From positions 186,001 to 250,000 of the forward strand of contig BPJO01000002.1 in the NCBI GenBank assembly GCA_026004655.1: 64,000 nt of DNA, given 5' to 3'. Positions 27,281-36,021 of this stretch are shown piece by piece. The notes beneath the pieces were generated by a model that worked only from the letters and a program-made list of their open reading frames with translations, was not told the origin of the DNA and did no database searches. Position 1 is the first letter of the stretch. Each line of letters opens with the position of its first letter. The DNA comes from Phycisphaerae bacterium. Lineage in GTDB: Bacteria > Planctomycetota > Phycisphaerae > Tepidisphaerales > Tepidisphaeraceae. The translations under genes and the position numbers were made by a program.

Positions 27281-29206
27281 TCATGGTTCTGGGATTGTCG
27301 GAGTCCAGCGATAAAGCAGTGTTTTTCCCCTGTAGTTTTCCTCAACGAAGATCAAATACTCACCGTTTACACGTTTGTGGGCAGAAATCCCGGTCAATAG
27401 ATCAATCCAACCGGTCGCGTCCGGTCCGCCTACTTCCGGTCCAGGTTCAAGTACACCGACCGGGGCGCCATCCGAAAGGCGATTGATCCAGACTCGACCA
27501 CGTTGCTTCCACCCCACTGTAAATACATAATCCCCCGCAGCAGTGACACAGCCCGCGTCCTCCCCCGCGCCGGAACGAAACCGAACCGGATGATTCCGAT
27601 TCCCACCGAGAAATCCATGATAAATGAAGATTTCACCCAGATGACGCATGTCACTGCCTTCATCGGCGGCAACCAGGATGTCGCGATCACGGTCATACCA
27701 GACCCGAGCGACTTTGCTCATTCCGCCCGGTGTGGGCATCTCCGTAACCGCGTCATGTGAGTAGATGGGATTCCCTTTCTCATCGATCCCTTGAAAGTGG
27801 TACCGAAAGAAACCGTAAGCCATCCAGATATCTCCACCTGAATCGACCCAGAACGGTCCGGGCTTCACCAGAGAGGTATTCACCGCATACTCATGTTTCT
27901 GGTAATCACCGTCCCCATTGAGGTCTTTCCAGATGAAGGTGCCCGGTGGTCGATCGGGTGGCCATCGACGGTCCGTTCTGAACAGTGGTCCGGTCCACTG
28001 CATGATCAATCCTGAAGGAATTGCAGTGTTATCCTCAAATCGAAATATATTGATAAAGTTGCTTGCGAACATACCCCCCACGAACATGAATCGACGGCCT
28101 TGCAAATAAACAATTTGCGGACTGGTTAAACCGTGCTCCCCTTGTTGCTTCACAAAATCTAGCCCACGTGGATCGTTCGGGTAACGATGACGATCCAGCG
28201 TGTAATGGGTCCAACGATACTCGGATCCGGGTCGCGTCTGGGTGTAATCCATGGCGTATCTTTCTTGAATACCCCATACCGAGTCAGCATCGTCCGACGG
28301 ATCAGGAACCGCATAGTCGCAAAAATGGAGCGAGTGCAGCATCCAGTTCAGTGTCCCGTCGGGTTTGAGACTTCTCAAAACAACACCCGATTCGCTCGAC
28401 GCCACGTAGATGTTCCCTTCGGAGTCGGTTCCGATTCCTCGGATACCCCAGAACTTGGTAGGCTTGATTTCGCCGGGGTTTCCTGATCGGATGCCGCCTC
28501 GTTCACCGAACTCCCGGACCAACCTCGGGTTGTCTGACACGTCATAAAAGAGAACTTGTTGACGGCTTCCCAGGCCGGAATCCGCGATCATCAAATATCC
28601 TTCATTGGACAACGCCAAAGCGGTGGGATATTCCAGACCCGGAAAGTCGACTTTCTTGCCATCGCAAGTAATACCCAACGGTTTAAAATCATATTCCTGA
28701 TGTTTCGTTTCAAAGTACTCTACCTTTAGTTCCCAAACTCGTCCCCTTTTGTCGATGACTTTCAGGCTATTTGCGCCAAGGTCTTGATTGCCGACAACCT
28801 GACCATCTTTGTATAAACCAAAACGCTGACCACCCTCATCCCAGTGACTCCAGGTATAAACCAGGCCATCCGGCTTGACATTCATGTGTATGATGAAGTT
28901 CTGCACCCAACCGTCTTTTCCGCCCCCAAAACTATTTCCGACCCAGGTGGTTTGATAATTCAAGGTAGGTCTCTCGTTGTCGAAGGTCGTCTGACGGTTG
29001 GCGTTGGAGGAATCGGCGAGATTCCCGTTCTTGAAGGCAGGGGCGTTACTCGTTGGCTGTACCGGTGGATCACTCAACCTGTCTGAAGTCTGTTGTCCGA
29101 TGGCAAATCCGGTCACGACTAAAAAACTAAAAAAGATGGTCAAGAGTGAGAAATGTCGGTTACGGGTTTTTGGGAAAATACTACGACGAATTTCACTTTC
29201 GTTCAC
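27281..29206 (-). CDS. Exported NHL-like beta-propeller protein
   Basis: 641 residues from GTG 29206, preceded by GAGGAGG; the ORF-track start at 29287 has no such site. A signal peptide (LLTIFFSFLVVTGFAIGQQ) leads a protein with repeated short blade-like units: PTALALSNEGYLMIADSG, GIRGIGTDSEGNIYVASSESG and FWVDSGGDIWMAYGFF resemble NHL or SMP-30-type propeller blades with DxxGNIYVA turns. DLNGDGDYQKHEYA looks like an EF-hand or dockerin-type calcium loop. It probably acts outside the cytoplasm, perhaps as a polysaccharide-binding or lyase-like protein; no catalytic site was seen. It lies just downstream of a GntR regulator on the same strand, which may control it. Confidence 0.8.
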   Translation of the reverse strand: MNESEIRRSIFPKTRNRHFSLLTIFFSFLVVTGFAIGQQTSDRLSDPPVQPTSNAPAFKNGNLADSSNANRQTTFDNERPTLNYQTTWVGNSFGGGKDGWVQNFIIHMNVKPDGLVYTWSHWDEGGQRFGLYKDGQVVGNQDLGANSLKVIDKRGRVWELKVEYFETKHQEYDFKPLGITCDGKKVDFPGLEYPTALALSNEGYLMIADSGLGSRQQVLFYDVSDNPRLVREFGERGGIRSGNPGEIKPTKFWGIRGIGTDSEGNIYVASSESGVVLRSLKPDGTLNWMLHSLHFCDYAVPDPSDDADSVWGIQERYAMDYTQTRPGSEYRWTHYTLDRHRYPNDPRGLDFVKQQGEHGLTSPQIVYLQGRRFMFVGGMFASNFINIFRFEDNTAIPSGLIMQWTGPLFRTDRRWPPDRPPGTFIWKDLNGDGDYQKHEYAVNTSLVKPGPFWVDSGGDIWMAYGFFRYHFQGIDEKGNPIYSHDAVTEMPTPGGMSKVARVWYDRDRDILVAADEGSDMRHLGEIFIYHGFLGGNRNHPVRFRSGAGEDAGCVTAAGDYVFTVGWKQRGRVWINRLSDGAPVGVLEPGPEVGGPDATGWIDLLTGISAHKRVNGEYLIFVEENYRGKTLLYRWTPTIPEP

Positions 29207-29324
29207 AAATCCTCCTCGTTCACAGCCTTTTAATGATCGTCTCCTCGAGAGATCGTCGGGAAACATCGTCGGCTCAGAAGTTCTCACAAATAACGGCTAA
29301 GAATGATCCGATGGTGGATTACTT

Positions 29325-30530
29325 TCAGGTCTTTGGTTGTTGCACATTCAATTCCACGAGTTTCGGACGAATGATTCTTCGCTGGGGTTCACTGGGAAGG
29401 TTTCCGGAAATTCTCTGCCTCATCAGACGAACCATTTCCTGTCCCATAAACCAATTCTGCTTGTCGACTGTCACGACAGGAATGTCGTTGCTCCATTCCA
29501 ATTCGATCATTTCAAGCGCGTAATGGTCGTATCCAGCTAGCAAGACGTCCTGCCCCGGTACTCGCCCACAGCGACGAATGGCTTGGGCCGCGTACGGGAC
29601 TTCACCGTCTGTATGACAGATTACGGCATCGATCGGGTGGGAAGACTGACAAAGTTCCAGAAAAAAACCGACCTGTTTTCTATACTCTTTTTCAAAAAGA
29701 TCCCGGGTGATCGAAATGTTCTGAGGGACTTCGGGCATGAAGAGGGTGGGTAAAGGTTCGAGCCCAGAATCGTTCATCGCCTTTTCGTAACCCTTCCGAC
29801 GCATTTCATACCAGTAGGGAAGAGGATTGGTATCTGGCCAAGCCAGGACGATCCGTCGTCGTCCTCGATCGATCAGCCAACGCGTTTGCTCGAAGGATCC
29901 CATAAAATGATCGGAGTAAACACGATCAAACTCTGATACAGAATCCGAAGCACCGTACACAATGACGATCACGCCGGCCTGATTCAATGCGTGAAGTGAA
30001 TCCTCGTAACCTCCTAACAGACCAACCGCCTCGGGGAGGAGAATTCCCACGGGTTTCGACTCCAGAAACCGTTCATAACCCCCAGCGATGATCCGATCCG
30101 GGTGCACCGCAAGGACGTCATACCCATTGGTCCTTAACTCATGAATACACCCTTGAATCAACTGCTCGATCCACCCCGGTTGACGATGTCGGATGTTGGG
30201 TTCGGGGTGAGGCGTTAACACCACGACTGTCGAGGCCAACACATTGGAAGCGGAAGAGGGGTTGGTTTGTTCTTTGAGTGCTCGTGCGCACACCACACGC
30301 TTACCATGTTCGGTTTCGATTAAGAGCCCCTCCCGCTGGAGTAGTTCCATTGCACTACGAACGGCCGTTCGACCTACCCCCAGCCGTTCGGCCAACTCCC
30401 GTTCGGACGGTAGGGGTTGCTCATCCGGTAGACGTCCCGTAGCGATCCACTCCCTGACAGTTGCCCGGACACGATAGCGGGAAGGTAACCGAGGGGCATC
30501 CAGTGATTCGAAAGACAAGCCTGTTGCCAT
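29325..30530 (-). CDS. GntR-LacI hybrid transcription regulator (AraR-like)
   Basis: 401 residues. Residues 15-85 are a GntR winged helix: LPSERELAERLGVGRTAVRSAM followed by LLQREGLLIETEHGKRV. Residues 105-400 are a LacI/periplasmic-binding-type effector domain (VVVLTPHPEPN-start, DRVYSDHFMGSFEQTRWLIDRG, VICHTDGEVPYAAQAIR, LLAGYDHYALEM). Such hybrids respond to sugars. The gene is divergent from a LamG PEP-CTERM gene and both promoters carry the same operator-like sequence, suggesting it represses itself and that gene. The predicted start of transcription is about two bases before the ATG, so the mRNA may be leaderless. The NHL-like gene follows on the same strand. Confidence 0.92.
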   Translation of the reverse strand: MATGLSFESLDAPRLPSRYRVRATVREWIATGRLPDEQPLPSERELAERLGVGRTAVRSAMELLQREGLLIETEHGKRVVCARALKEQTNPSSASNVLASTVVVLTPHPEPNIRHRQPGWIEQLIQGCIHELRTNGYDVLAVHPDRIIAGGYERFLESKPVGILLPEAVGLLGGYEDSLHALNQAGVIVIVYGASDSVSEFDRVYSDHFMGSFEQTRWLIDRGRRRIVLAWPDTNPLPYWYEMRRKGYEKAMNDSGLEPLPTLFMPEVPQNISITRDLFEKEYRKQVGFFLELCQSSHPIDAVICHTDGEVPYAAQAIRRCGRVPGQDVLLAGYDHYALEMIELEWSNDIPVVTVDKQNWFMGQEMVRLMRQRISGNLPSEPQRRIIRPKLVELNVQQPKT

Positions 30531-30537
30531 GGTTTAG

Positions 30538-30568
30538 AATCGTACCATATAGAACCATCTAATGTCAA
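30538..30568 (-). promoter_or_regulatory. GntR gene promoter with operator site A
   Basis: On the minus strand TTGACA (30563-30568), an 18-base spacer, and TACGAT (30539-30544). The operator ATGGTT-N5-TGGTACGATT spans 30538-30558 and covers most of the spacer and the -10. The same order, spacing and operator are found before the divergent gene (site B). Confidence 0.65.
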
Positions 30569-30694
30569 TCCTAAGGATTGGGACGTCATCGTCACGGGTG
30601 GCCGGGATGACGACGGAGCGGTTTGATCCGAGTTTACTCTACAGTGGTCCCGAAAAATGGCCATAAAAATGAGATCAGGAGATAAAAAAAACAC

Positions 30695-30725
30695 TTGCTT
30701 GAAAATGGTTTGTTTTGGTACGATT
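30695..30725 (+). promoter_or_regulatory. LamG PEP-CTERM gene promoter with operator site B
   Basis: TTGCTT (30695-30700), 18-base spacer, TACGAT (30719-30724). The operator ATGGTT-N5-TGGTACGATT is at 30705-30725, in exactly the same register to the promoter as site A. The likely start near 30731 gives a leader of about 56 bases. Confidence 0.65.
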
Positions 30726-30786
30726 GGTTCGGTATGGGAGAAAAGATCTCCCCACACATCAGTTCTGTCACATTCAGGAGAGAGGT

Positions 30787-31617
30787 ATGAAAGTCCATTA
30801 TCAGATCGGGTTTATTGGTATGGGTGTTCTGTTGGCTTTGAATACGGCCCACGCCGGTTTGGTCGCACAGTATTTGTTTAACGAAGGGTCTGGTACGACG
30901 GTGGCGAATTCCGGTTCAGCAGGTTCGAGCGGAAACTTGAGCCTTGGGGGTTCACCTGCTGCAGTATTTTCTGCAGCCGGGTTCACACCCAATGGTTCGG
31001 GTCACTCGATGGACAATACCGCTTCTCCGGCAGCGAGTCCGGGGGGCTATGCACAAACATCTGCCTCATTTGATGCGGTTGACAATCTGAGTCGAGCAAC
31101 CATCACCGGATGGATGAATGTACAAGTGGCTGCTAGTCTAGCGAGGCTGGTCGATCGTGCTGATAGTAGTGTTGGTTCTGACCAATGGTCTCTGTATATC
31201 GACGGAGATACGTCCAAGCTTCAGTTGAACTTAGGTGGGACTTCGTATGTGAGTAATTCATTCCTCACCACCGATCAGTGGATTTTTTTTGCAGTGGTGA
31301 TTAATGAAGACGATGGTGGTAACAAGATCAAGTTCTATTCTGGAGACACTCTGAACGCTGTGACATCGAGAGGGGTACTGAGCAGTACCAGTCCAGGTCT
31401 GGGTGATAACAGCAAAAAATTGACCATCGGTAACCGGGAGAACGCTGGACGAGCTTTCGACGGGTATCTTTGGGATGTTCGAATTTACGATGAAGCCCTG
31501 TCTTCCGCTGCACTGGAAACCGTCCGAGTCTCTGGAATCCCCGAACCGGCTACTCTGGGATTAATCTTTCTACCGGCCGGAATACTGCTTTCACGACGTC
31601 GTCTCACAAAGCAATGA
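30787..31617 (+). CDS. LamG-domain PEP-CTERM protein
   Basis: 276 residues from ATG 30787 (AGGAGAGAGG just upstream; the ORF-track start lies before it). A signal peptide ends near NTAHA-G. The mature part has the concanavalin-like LamG/laminin-G_3 pattern: LVAQYLFNEGSGTTVANSG, ATITGWMNVQ, WSLYIDGDTSKLQLNL, WIFFAVVINED and FDGYLWDVRIYDEALS. The tail IPEPATLGLIFLPAG...SRRRL is a PEP-CTERM sorting signal, cut by an exosortase (not in the window) and linked to the cell surface or exported polysaccharide. Probably carbohydrate-binding. It is the predicted target of the GntR regulator; the pseudopilin gene follows closely. Confidence 0.92.
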   Translation: MKVHYQIGFIGMGVLLALNTAHAGLVAQYLFNEGSGTTVANSGSAGSSGNLSLGGSPAAVFSAAGFTPNGSGHSMDNTASPAASPGGYAQTSASFDAVDNLSRATITGWMNVQVAASLARLVDRADSSVGSDQWSLYIDGDTSKLQLNLGGTSYVSNSFLTTDQWIFFAVVINEDDGGNKIKFYSGDTLNAVTSRGVLSSTSPGLGDNSKKLTIGNRENAGRAFDGYLWDVRIYDEALSSAALETVRVSGIPEPATLGLIFLPAGILLSRRRLTKQ

Positions 31618-31722
31618 GATCGAACGAAAAAATATAGGAGCTCTTTGAACAGGTCTAAATCCTCGATTTGCATTGGTCCCCGAAAGGGGGCTGATGCAAT
31701 TACTCGATCGAAAGGCGACTTT

Positions 31723-32415
31723 ATGGACATTACTAATCACCGAAATCATCGAATCAGTTACTTCGCCTTCACACTGATCGAACTGCTCGTGGTCATCGGT
31801 ATTATTGCGGTTCTGATTTCACTCTTGCTTCCTGCACTTTCTCGCGCCCGCGAGTCAGCTCGTAGTGTGCATTGCCAAAGTAATTTGAAACAGATCGGAT
31901 TATGTATCGCGATGTATCGGAATGATCATAATGACATTTTACCGGCCAGAGAGGCTTCATGGAACTCGGCGCGATGGCAATGGGCGGTGGCGCATTATCT
32001 CAAATCCGAGTTTGACCCAAATGATGCGCGTAAACAACCGGTTATTTTCCGTTGTGTTACGCAGGCAGATCATTGGAGCAACATGCCGGGTGGTGGACAG
32101 TATCGCGTCAGTTATGCGATTAATTTTCTCGGTTCCGACGGGAACTGGGACCATTGGGGTCGGTACACTTGGCTTCGGGGAACGAGAGTCAACAATTCGA
32201 CCTTTCACTACATCGCTGATATCAATCCTAGCGGGTATCCATGGCACTACAGTTTCGGAGAAGATCTCACCACTCAACTGGCATTCCGACACAACAAAGG
32301 TCGAGCCAACTTTCTGTACTTGGATAATCACGTCAGCTCGCTCACACGTGGTGAGTATACTTCCAACCAAGGAATTTTTGGCTCGAAAGATAACAAATTA
32401 AGGCTCGGGTTTTAA
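31723..32415 (+). CDS. Pseudopilin, planctomycete DUF1559-like group
   Basis: 230 residues from ATG 31723; upstream ORF codons lack a binding site. The N-terminus has [26 protein letters not shown], a prepilin signal with cleavage before FTLIE, followed by [18 protein letters not shown]. The C-terminus has [15 protein letters not shown], related to the H-x9-DG motif of this family (here D then N). These short pilins are secreted through type II-like machines that need a secretin such as the one at 8.7 kb. It lies 105 bases after the PEP-CTERM gene, probably in the same transcript. A terminator overlaps the stop codon. Confidence 0.88.
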   Translation: MDITNHRNHRISYFAFTLIELLVVIGIIAVLISLLLPALSRARESARSVHCQSNLKQIGLCIAMYRNDHNDILPAREASWNSARWQWAVAHYLKSEFDPNDARKQPVIFRCVTQADHWSNMPGGGQYRVSYAINFLGSDGNWDHWGRYTWLRGTRVNNSTFHYIADINPSGYPWHYSFGEDLTTQLAFRHNKGRANFLYLDNHVSSLTRGEYTSNQGIFGSKDNKLRLGF

Positions 32416-32441
32416 CTACAGACATACCCGAGCGGTTTTTT
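32403..32441 (+). terminator. Intrinsic terminator overlapping the pseudopilin stop codon
   Basis: GCTCGGGT (32403-32410) pairs with ACCCGAGC (32426-32433), followed by GG and six T. The 5' arm is in the last coding codons. Confidence 0.85.
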
Positions 32442-32664
32442 GTATCGGTCTGAAATGAACCCCAATGTCGATTTCCTCACAACTCGGTTAATAGCCCCAA
32501 TATGACCGACGTCTGATTTCACAGCCCGGTTCCTCTGTCAAGGTCACTTGGTTTATCTTTGGACCGAATGAGTATTCAAAGTATCACAAATTGAAGGCCC
32601 CATGACCGTCAGGACATGGGGCAGAAGGAGCAATGAGAAAACGATTACGGGGTGAGGGGGGTTA

Positions 32665-33378
32665 TTATCGGCGACGACGAAGGCCCATCAGGCTCGCAAG
32701 ACCGAGCAGCCCGAGGCTGGCCGGTTCGGGAATAACTGTCCCCGAGACCGTCACCATATCAAATCGGGCGGTTCCATTCGTGCTATAATTGCTCGCAGGG
32801 TTTGATGCGTCGTATTGGGTGCCCGGTTCACCCGTGAAGCTGGCCACGATTCGAAAAGCAAAGTTCGGATTGTCATCCACAGCTGAGATGGAGGTCAGAT
32901 CGACTGTCCGGTTATTGAACCAGGTATCACCGGCGGTAGCGGTAAATGTCGCGATATCAGTAAAGATACTTCCGTCGGTGGTGTACTGAACAACAAACTC
33001 TCGGGCCACGGTGTTCGAGTGACGCTGGTCGAAAGAAAGAATGATATCTTGGAAGCCAGTGGTATCTACGGAAAACTGAACACCACGGGTTTTGTCACCG
33101 CTGCTTTGGGCAGCCCATGTGGTAACATTCCACCCACTGTCATCACCGGTAGCAGGATCGCTGGAACCTCCAGACGCATCACCACTGGCAAAAGTCGCGG
33201 TGGTACCTCCGATCAACGTAGCCGTTCCCGATCCGGTCGAAGGACTGGTGGTGCCAGTACTAGTGTTGCCGTCCGGAGTCGGACTGTTAAAGTTCCATTG
33301 CGTGATGGTCGCAGCCAGAACAGACGAGGAAACAAAAGAGCCGACGATCGCGGCTGACAGAACAGAATGGCGAAGCAT
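32665..33378 (-). CDS. PEP-CTERM protein of unknown function
   Basis: 237 residues from ATG 33378, preceded by GGGAG; the ORF-track start is further out and has no site. A signal peptide ends near SSVLA-A. The mature part is Ser/Thr/Gly-rich and beta-rich, with TITQWNFN at its start and EFVVQYTTDGSIFTDIATFT in the middle, a pattern seen in beta-sandwich surface proteins of this type. It ends IPEPASLGLLGLASLMGLRRRR, a textbook PEP-CTERM signal. Possibly a surface adhesion or matrix protein. The next gene upstream, on the same strand, is a similar PEP-CTERM protein with the same type of leader hairpin. Confidence 0.9.
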   Translation of the reverse strand: MLRHSVLSAAIVGSFVSSSVLAATITQWNFNSPTPDGNTSTGTTSPSTGSGTATLIGGTTATFASGDASGGSSDPATGDDSGWNVTTWAAQSSGDKTRGVQFSVDTTGFQDIILSFDQRHSNTVAREFVVQYTTDGSIFTDIATFTATAGDTWFNNRTVDLTSISAVDDNPNFAFRIVASFTGEPGTQYDASNPASNYSTNGTARFDMVTVSGTVIPEPASLGLLGLASLMGLRRRR

Positions 33379-33391
33379 TTGAAACTCTCCC

Positions 33392-33402
33392 GCCCTGAGG
33401 GC
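33392..33402 (-). promoter_or_regulatory. 5' UTR hairpin GCCCTGAGGGC before a PEP-CTERM gene
   Basis: An 11-base palindrome-like hairpin ending directly next to the GGGAG of the gene that starts at 33378. It shares form and position with 3899-3910 and 34475-34487. Confidence 0.55.
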
Positions 33403-33688
33403 GAATGAACACGGATTATTGGGGAAAACCGTTTCCCACAACAAAAGCACTTTATCCATCACTTGTTGAGATCTGAGATGATCTGCGCTAATTCATTGTT
33501 GGAGTTTTGTTAAGACTGCTCAGCAAAGGTGGTTTACCTGAAACATCTATAGCAATCGGTGTGCCTGGTTTGAACGAATGACAAGTGTTGACGGTTTCGG
33601 CAAACAGACACGCTTGTGACAAAGATCTGTCGGGAATCCGATCCGATTCGGCCTAAAAATCGGTTAGGCAATCAGACGTCTCGTGCCT

Positions 33689-33735
33689 AAAAAAGCAGCA
33701 AGACCGATTCTTTGACAGAGAATCGGTCCACTGCT
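33689..33735 (-). terminator. Intrinsic terminator of the LTD PEP-CTERM gene
   Basis: On the minus strand AGCAG...GACCGATTCT pairs with AGAATCGGTC...CTGCT to form a long stem with a small internal loop, followed by six T. Confidence 0.85.
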
Positions 33736-33756
33736 TGGAGTATGAAAACCGTCCGT

Positions 33757-34461
33757 TTAGAATGAGGATATTCCGCCACGACGTCGTCGTCCCAAGGTCA
33801 AGGCTCCTAAGCCCAGAAGCGCAAGCGTCGTAGGTTCGGGAATAACCCCGGGTGAACCGATCTCTTTAACGCCGGGTGAACTACTGGAATAGTCAGCCAC
33901 CGACTGAAACGCGCCATTAACGCCGACAGAACTTAAAACGCTCAACGGGGTGGACACGATCGAATCGGTTCCGAGCGAATTATCAAAAGTCACGCCTGCG
34001 GTTCCAGCGCCGAAAGAGACTCGGGCTTGGAGATTACCGGAAGCGTCATATAGCGCGACCCCGTCACCACCACTGCTCAAACCTACGCCTGATCCACCGT
34101 AGTTGGCCACGATCAGACCGGCCGGGACCGCCGATCCGAACCAGGCGGCGATAAAATTGTCTCGGTTGATGATGTCGTTGTCACCCGTCGAACCGCTTTC
34201 AATGAAGATGACGCTGCTGCCGGCCGGGATGCTGGTGATATTTCGCAAGTTCACGGCATTACTGAAGTTGAACGAACCGTCGTCCATCTTCCAACCGGTG
34301 ATGTTTACCGCTGAGGCACCTTTGTTGGTGACTTCAAACCAGTCGGCACCATAGGCTTCACCGGAACTGCCCGTGGAATGAACTTCGGTGATGACCAGAT
34401 TTGCGAAAGCCGGTGAACCTGCTGCGACAAGCGCCGCTGACCAAACACACGTACGAATCAT
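33757..34461 (-). CDS. Lamin-tail-domain PEP-CTERM protein
   Basis: 234 residues from ATG 34461, with GGGAG upstream. After a signal peptide (VWSAALVAAGSPAFA) comes a lamin-tail (LTD) domain: LVITEVHSTGSSGEAYGADW, FEVTNKGASAVNITGWKMDD, then ITSIPAGSSVIFIES and YDASGNLQARVSF. LTD domains in bacteria often sit on surface or secreted nucleases as binding modules. The C-terminus IPEPTTLALLGLGALTLGRRRR is a PEP-CTERM sorting signal. It carries the GCCCCTGAGGGGC hairpin next to its binding site and a long terminator. Confidence 0.92.
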   Translation of the reverse strand: MIRTCVWSAALVAAGSPAFANLVITEVHSTGSSGEAYGADWFEVTNKGASAVNITGWKMDDGSFNFSNAVNLRNITSIPAGSSVIFIESGSTGDNDIINRDNFIAAWFGSAVPAGLIVANYGGSGVGLSSGGDGVALYDASGNLQARVSFGAGTAGVTFDNSLGTDSIVSTPLSVLSSVGVNGAFQSVADYSSSSPGVKEIGSPGVIPEPTTLALLGLGALTLGRRRRGGISSF

Positions 34462-34474
34462 AAAATCATCTCCC

Positions 34475-34487
34475 GCCCCTGAGGGGC
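34475..34487 (-). promoter_or_regulatory. 5' UTR hairpin GCCCCTGAGGGGC before the LTD PEP-CTERM gene
   Basis: A 13-base hairpin (5-bp stem, three-base loop) directly abutting GGGAG, the third member of the set at 3899 and 33392. Confidence 0.6.
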
Positions 34488-34603
34488 ATTTCAAGAACCT
34501 CTCACTTTCGGAAAAATGTCAGAATCATCCTGACGTGGGTTTTAGAACGTGGTTGTTAAGATCGGGGTCGGGATACAGTTAATTTCGTATGAAGGTTTTG
34601 GAG

Positions 34604-35953
34604 TTAATCTTCAAGTTTACGCTGAGAAAGGATCTGATCGGTTTGGGAAACCGCCTCCGTCACTTCGGGGGAGGTTTTGAAGGCTGTGAACGCGGCTTGT
34701 TGGTAGGACTGATACGCATCGGAGCGTTGAAGGATTTGCTGTCGCAATTCCGGAGTGAGTCGGGGAAGAATCAGCTCATAACGACCTTCGTCTCGGTGAG
34801 TTGCTCCGACGACTGTTCCCCAAACATGAGCCATTTCCAGGAGTTGATCGAAGTTTTTGACGTTTTCAAAGTCAATTTCGTCACTCCAGGGTTCCTTGAA
34901 ATGGACCCAGAAGCTTTTACCACCCAAGGTTGTCCATGAGTTGATGAACGCTCGGGGGTCTGTCATTTTGTCCATGTCTTGGCTGCAACGCTGACCGGGG
35001 GCGCGGGGGTCCGGGGGAATGATCCCGGATCGTTCGGCTGCGGTGGGGATCTCCTGCTTCAGGTAAAGGATGATGTCGTGATCGATCCCGACAAAGGGTT
35101 TGTGCAGAAGGACGAAATACTTCTCCAGTCCCTGAGAACCTGAAGAACCCAATCGGGTACGTCGAACAACATCTCTGATCGAACTTCGGATCGACGCAGA
35201 CGAGGCATCCGGCATGAGCTTCTGCAGCCTGTCATCATTTTGCACCGCTTGCAGGATAGCGTGAGCAAACTCATCCCATCGGGAAGGATCTACCGGGTCG
35301 AGCAGATCGGAGACTTTACCCTTTTTTCCGACGACGGATCGAAACCGTCCGTTTTTTGTATATTTTTTTAATTCATCCGAATAAGACTTTTGGGTTGTTT
35401 TAGAGAGCAACTGCTGGACCGTCGGATCCGACTTGAGCAAGTCACGTGCATTTCGTTGAGAGTTGACTGCGTAACGGTAACTTTCAAAAAGTTTGTCATG
35501 AAGCTGGTTCAACTGATCCCGGGAAAGCGTGATTTGATTCTGTCGGATCACCAGATCGAGCGTGATAACCCCTTGCAAAAGCTCGAGTTGAAATGGGAGT
35601 CGGGCTGAATCATCGAAATCGACCATTCCGAACCCCAACGTATTTAAACCATCTTCGGTGACATAAGATCCGATGTTGCCCAGATGCAGATCCCCGTGAT
35701 TGGGAAGAAACAATTTCGGATCCGACATCCAGTCCTGGCAGTTTTGTTTGGCCCATTGAAAAAAAAGGTCTTTGCTACCCCGCCAGAACTTGTATTCGTC
35801 CTCAGCCAGGGACCGGATCTTCATCGGTAAAGAAAGAGGGTCTTGAGGATTGAGATAGGTCGCGTAGGCCGACCGGATGCGTGAATAAGCGTCGGACTGC
35901 GCATGGGCCAGGTTGGCTAGAATCAAAACGGGCAGTAGAAAACGGGCGTTCAT
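34604..35953 (-). CDS. Exported DUF2252-family protein (kinase-like fold)
   Basis: 449 residues from ATG 35953, chosen because it gives a clean signal peptide (MNARFLLPVLILANLAHA); an ATG at 36025 overlaps the pseudopilin stop as ATGA and is possible. Family marks are LPNHGDLHLGNIGSY, GMVDFDDSARLPFQLEL and HVWGTVVGATHRDEG. The HGDxHxxN and DFDD patterns are those of an aminoglycoside phosphotransferase-like fold, as in DUF2252. Most members are cytoplasmic; a signal peptide on one is unusual. Function unknown; ATP would be lacking outside the cell, so a non-kinase activity is possible. Confidence 0.82.
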   Translation of the reverse strand: MNARFLLPVLILANLAHAQSDAYSRIRSAYATYLNPQDPLSLPMKIRSLAEDEYKFWRGSKDLFFQWAKQNCQDWMSDPKLFLPNHGDLHLGNIGSYVTEDGLNTLGFGMVDFDDSARLPFQLELLQGVITLDLVIRQNQITLSRDQLNQLHDKLFESYRYAVNSQRNARDLLKSDPTVQQLLSKTTQKSYSDELKKYTKNGRFRSVVGKKGKVSDLLDPVDPSRWDEFAHAILQAVQNDDRLQKLMPDASSASIRSSIRDVVRRTRLGSSGSQGLEKYFVLLHKPFVGIDHDIILYLKQEIPTAAERSGIIPPDPRAPGQRCSQDMDKMTDPRAFINSWTTLGGKSFWVHFKEPWSDEIDFENVKNFDQLLEMAHVWGTVVGATHRDEGRYELILPRLTPELRQQILQRSDAYQSYQQAAFTAFKTSPEVTEAVSQTDQILSQRKLED

Positions 35954-36021
35954 AAAACCCCCCAACCACTTAGAAGAACAGGATCCATGATGTGTTCGTG
36001 ACGGTCGAAACAGGGATTCGG

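Larger units (their letters stand above)
33379..33756. other. 378-base intergenic region between two PEP-CTERM genes
   Basis: It holds the leader hairpin of the downstream gene (33392-33402) and the terminator of the upstream gene (33689-33735). The middle, 33403-33688, shows no gene and no convincing promoter on either strand. Confidence 0.7.

Noticed and set aside
27281-29206. NHL-like protein as a lyase or sialidase
   Set aside because: Blade pattern is present but no catalytic motif was seen, so only the fold is named.
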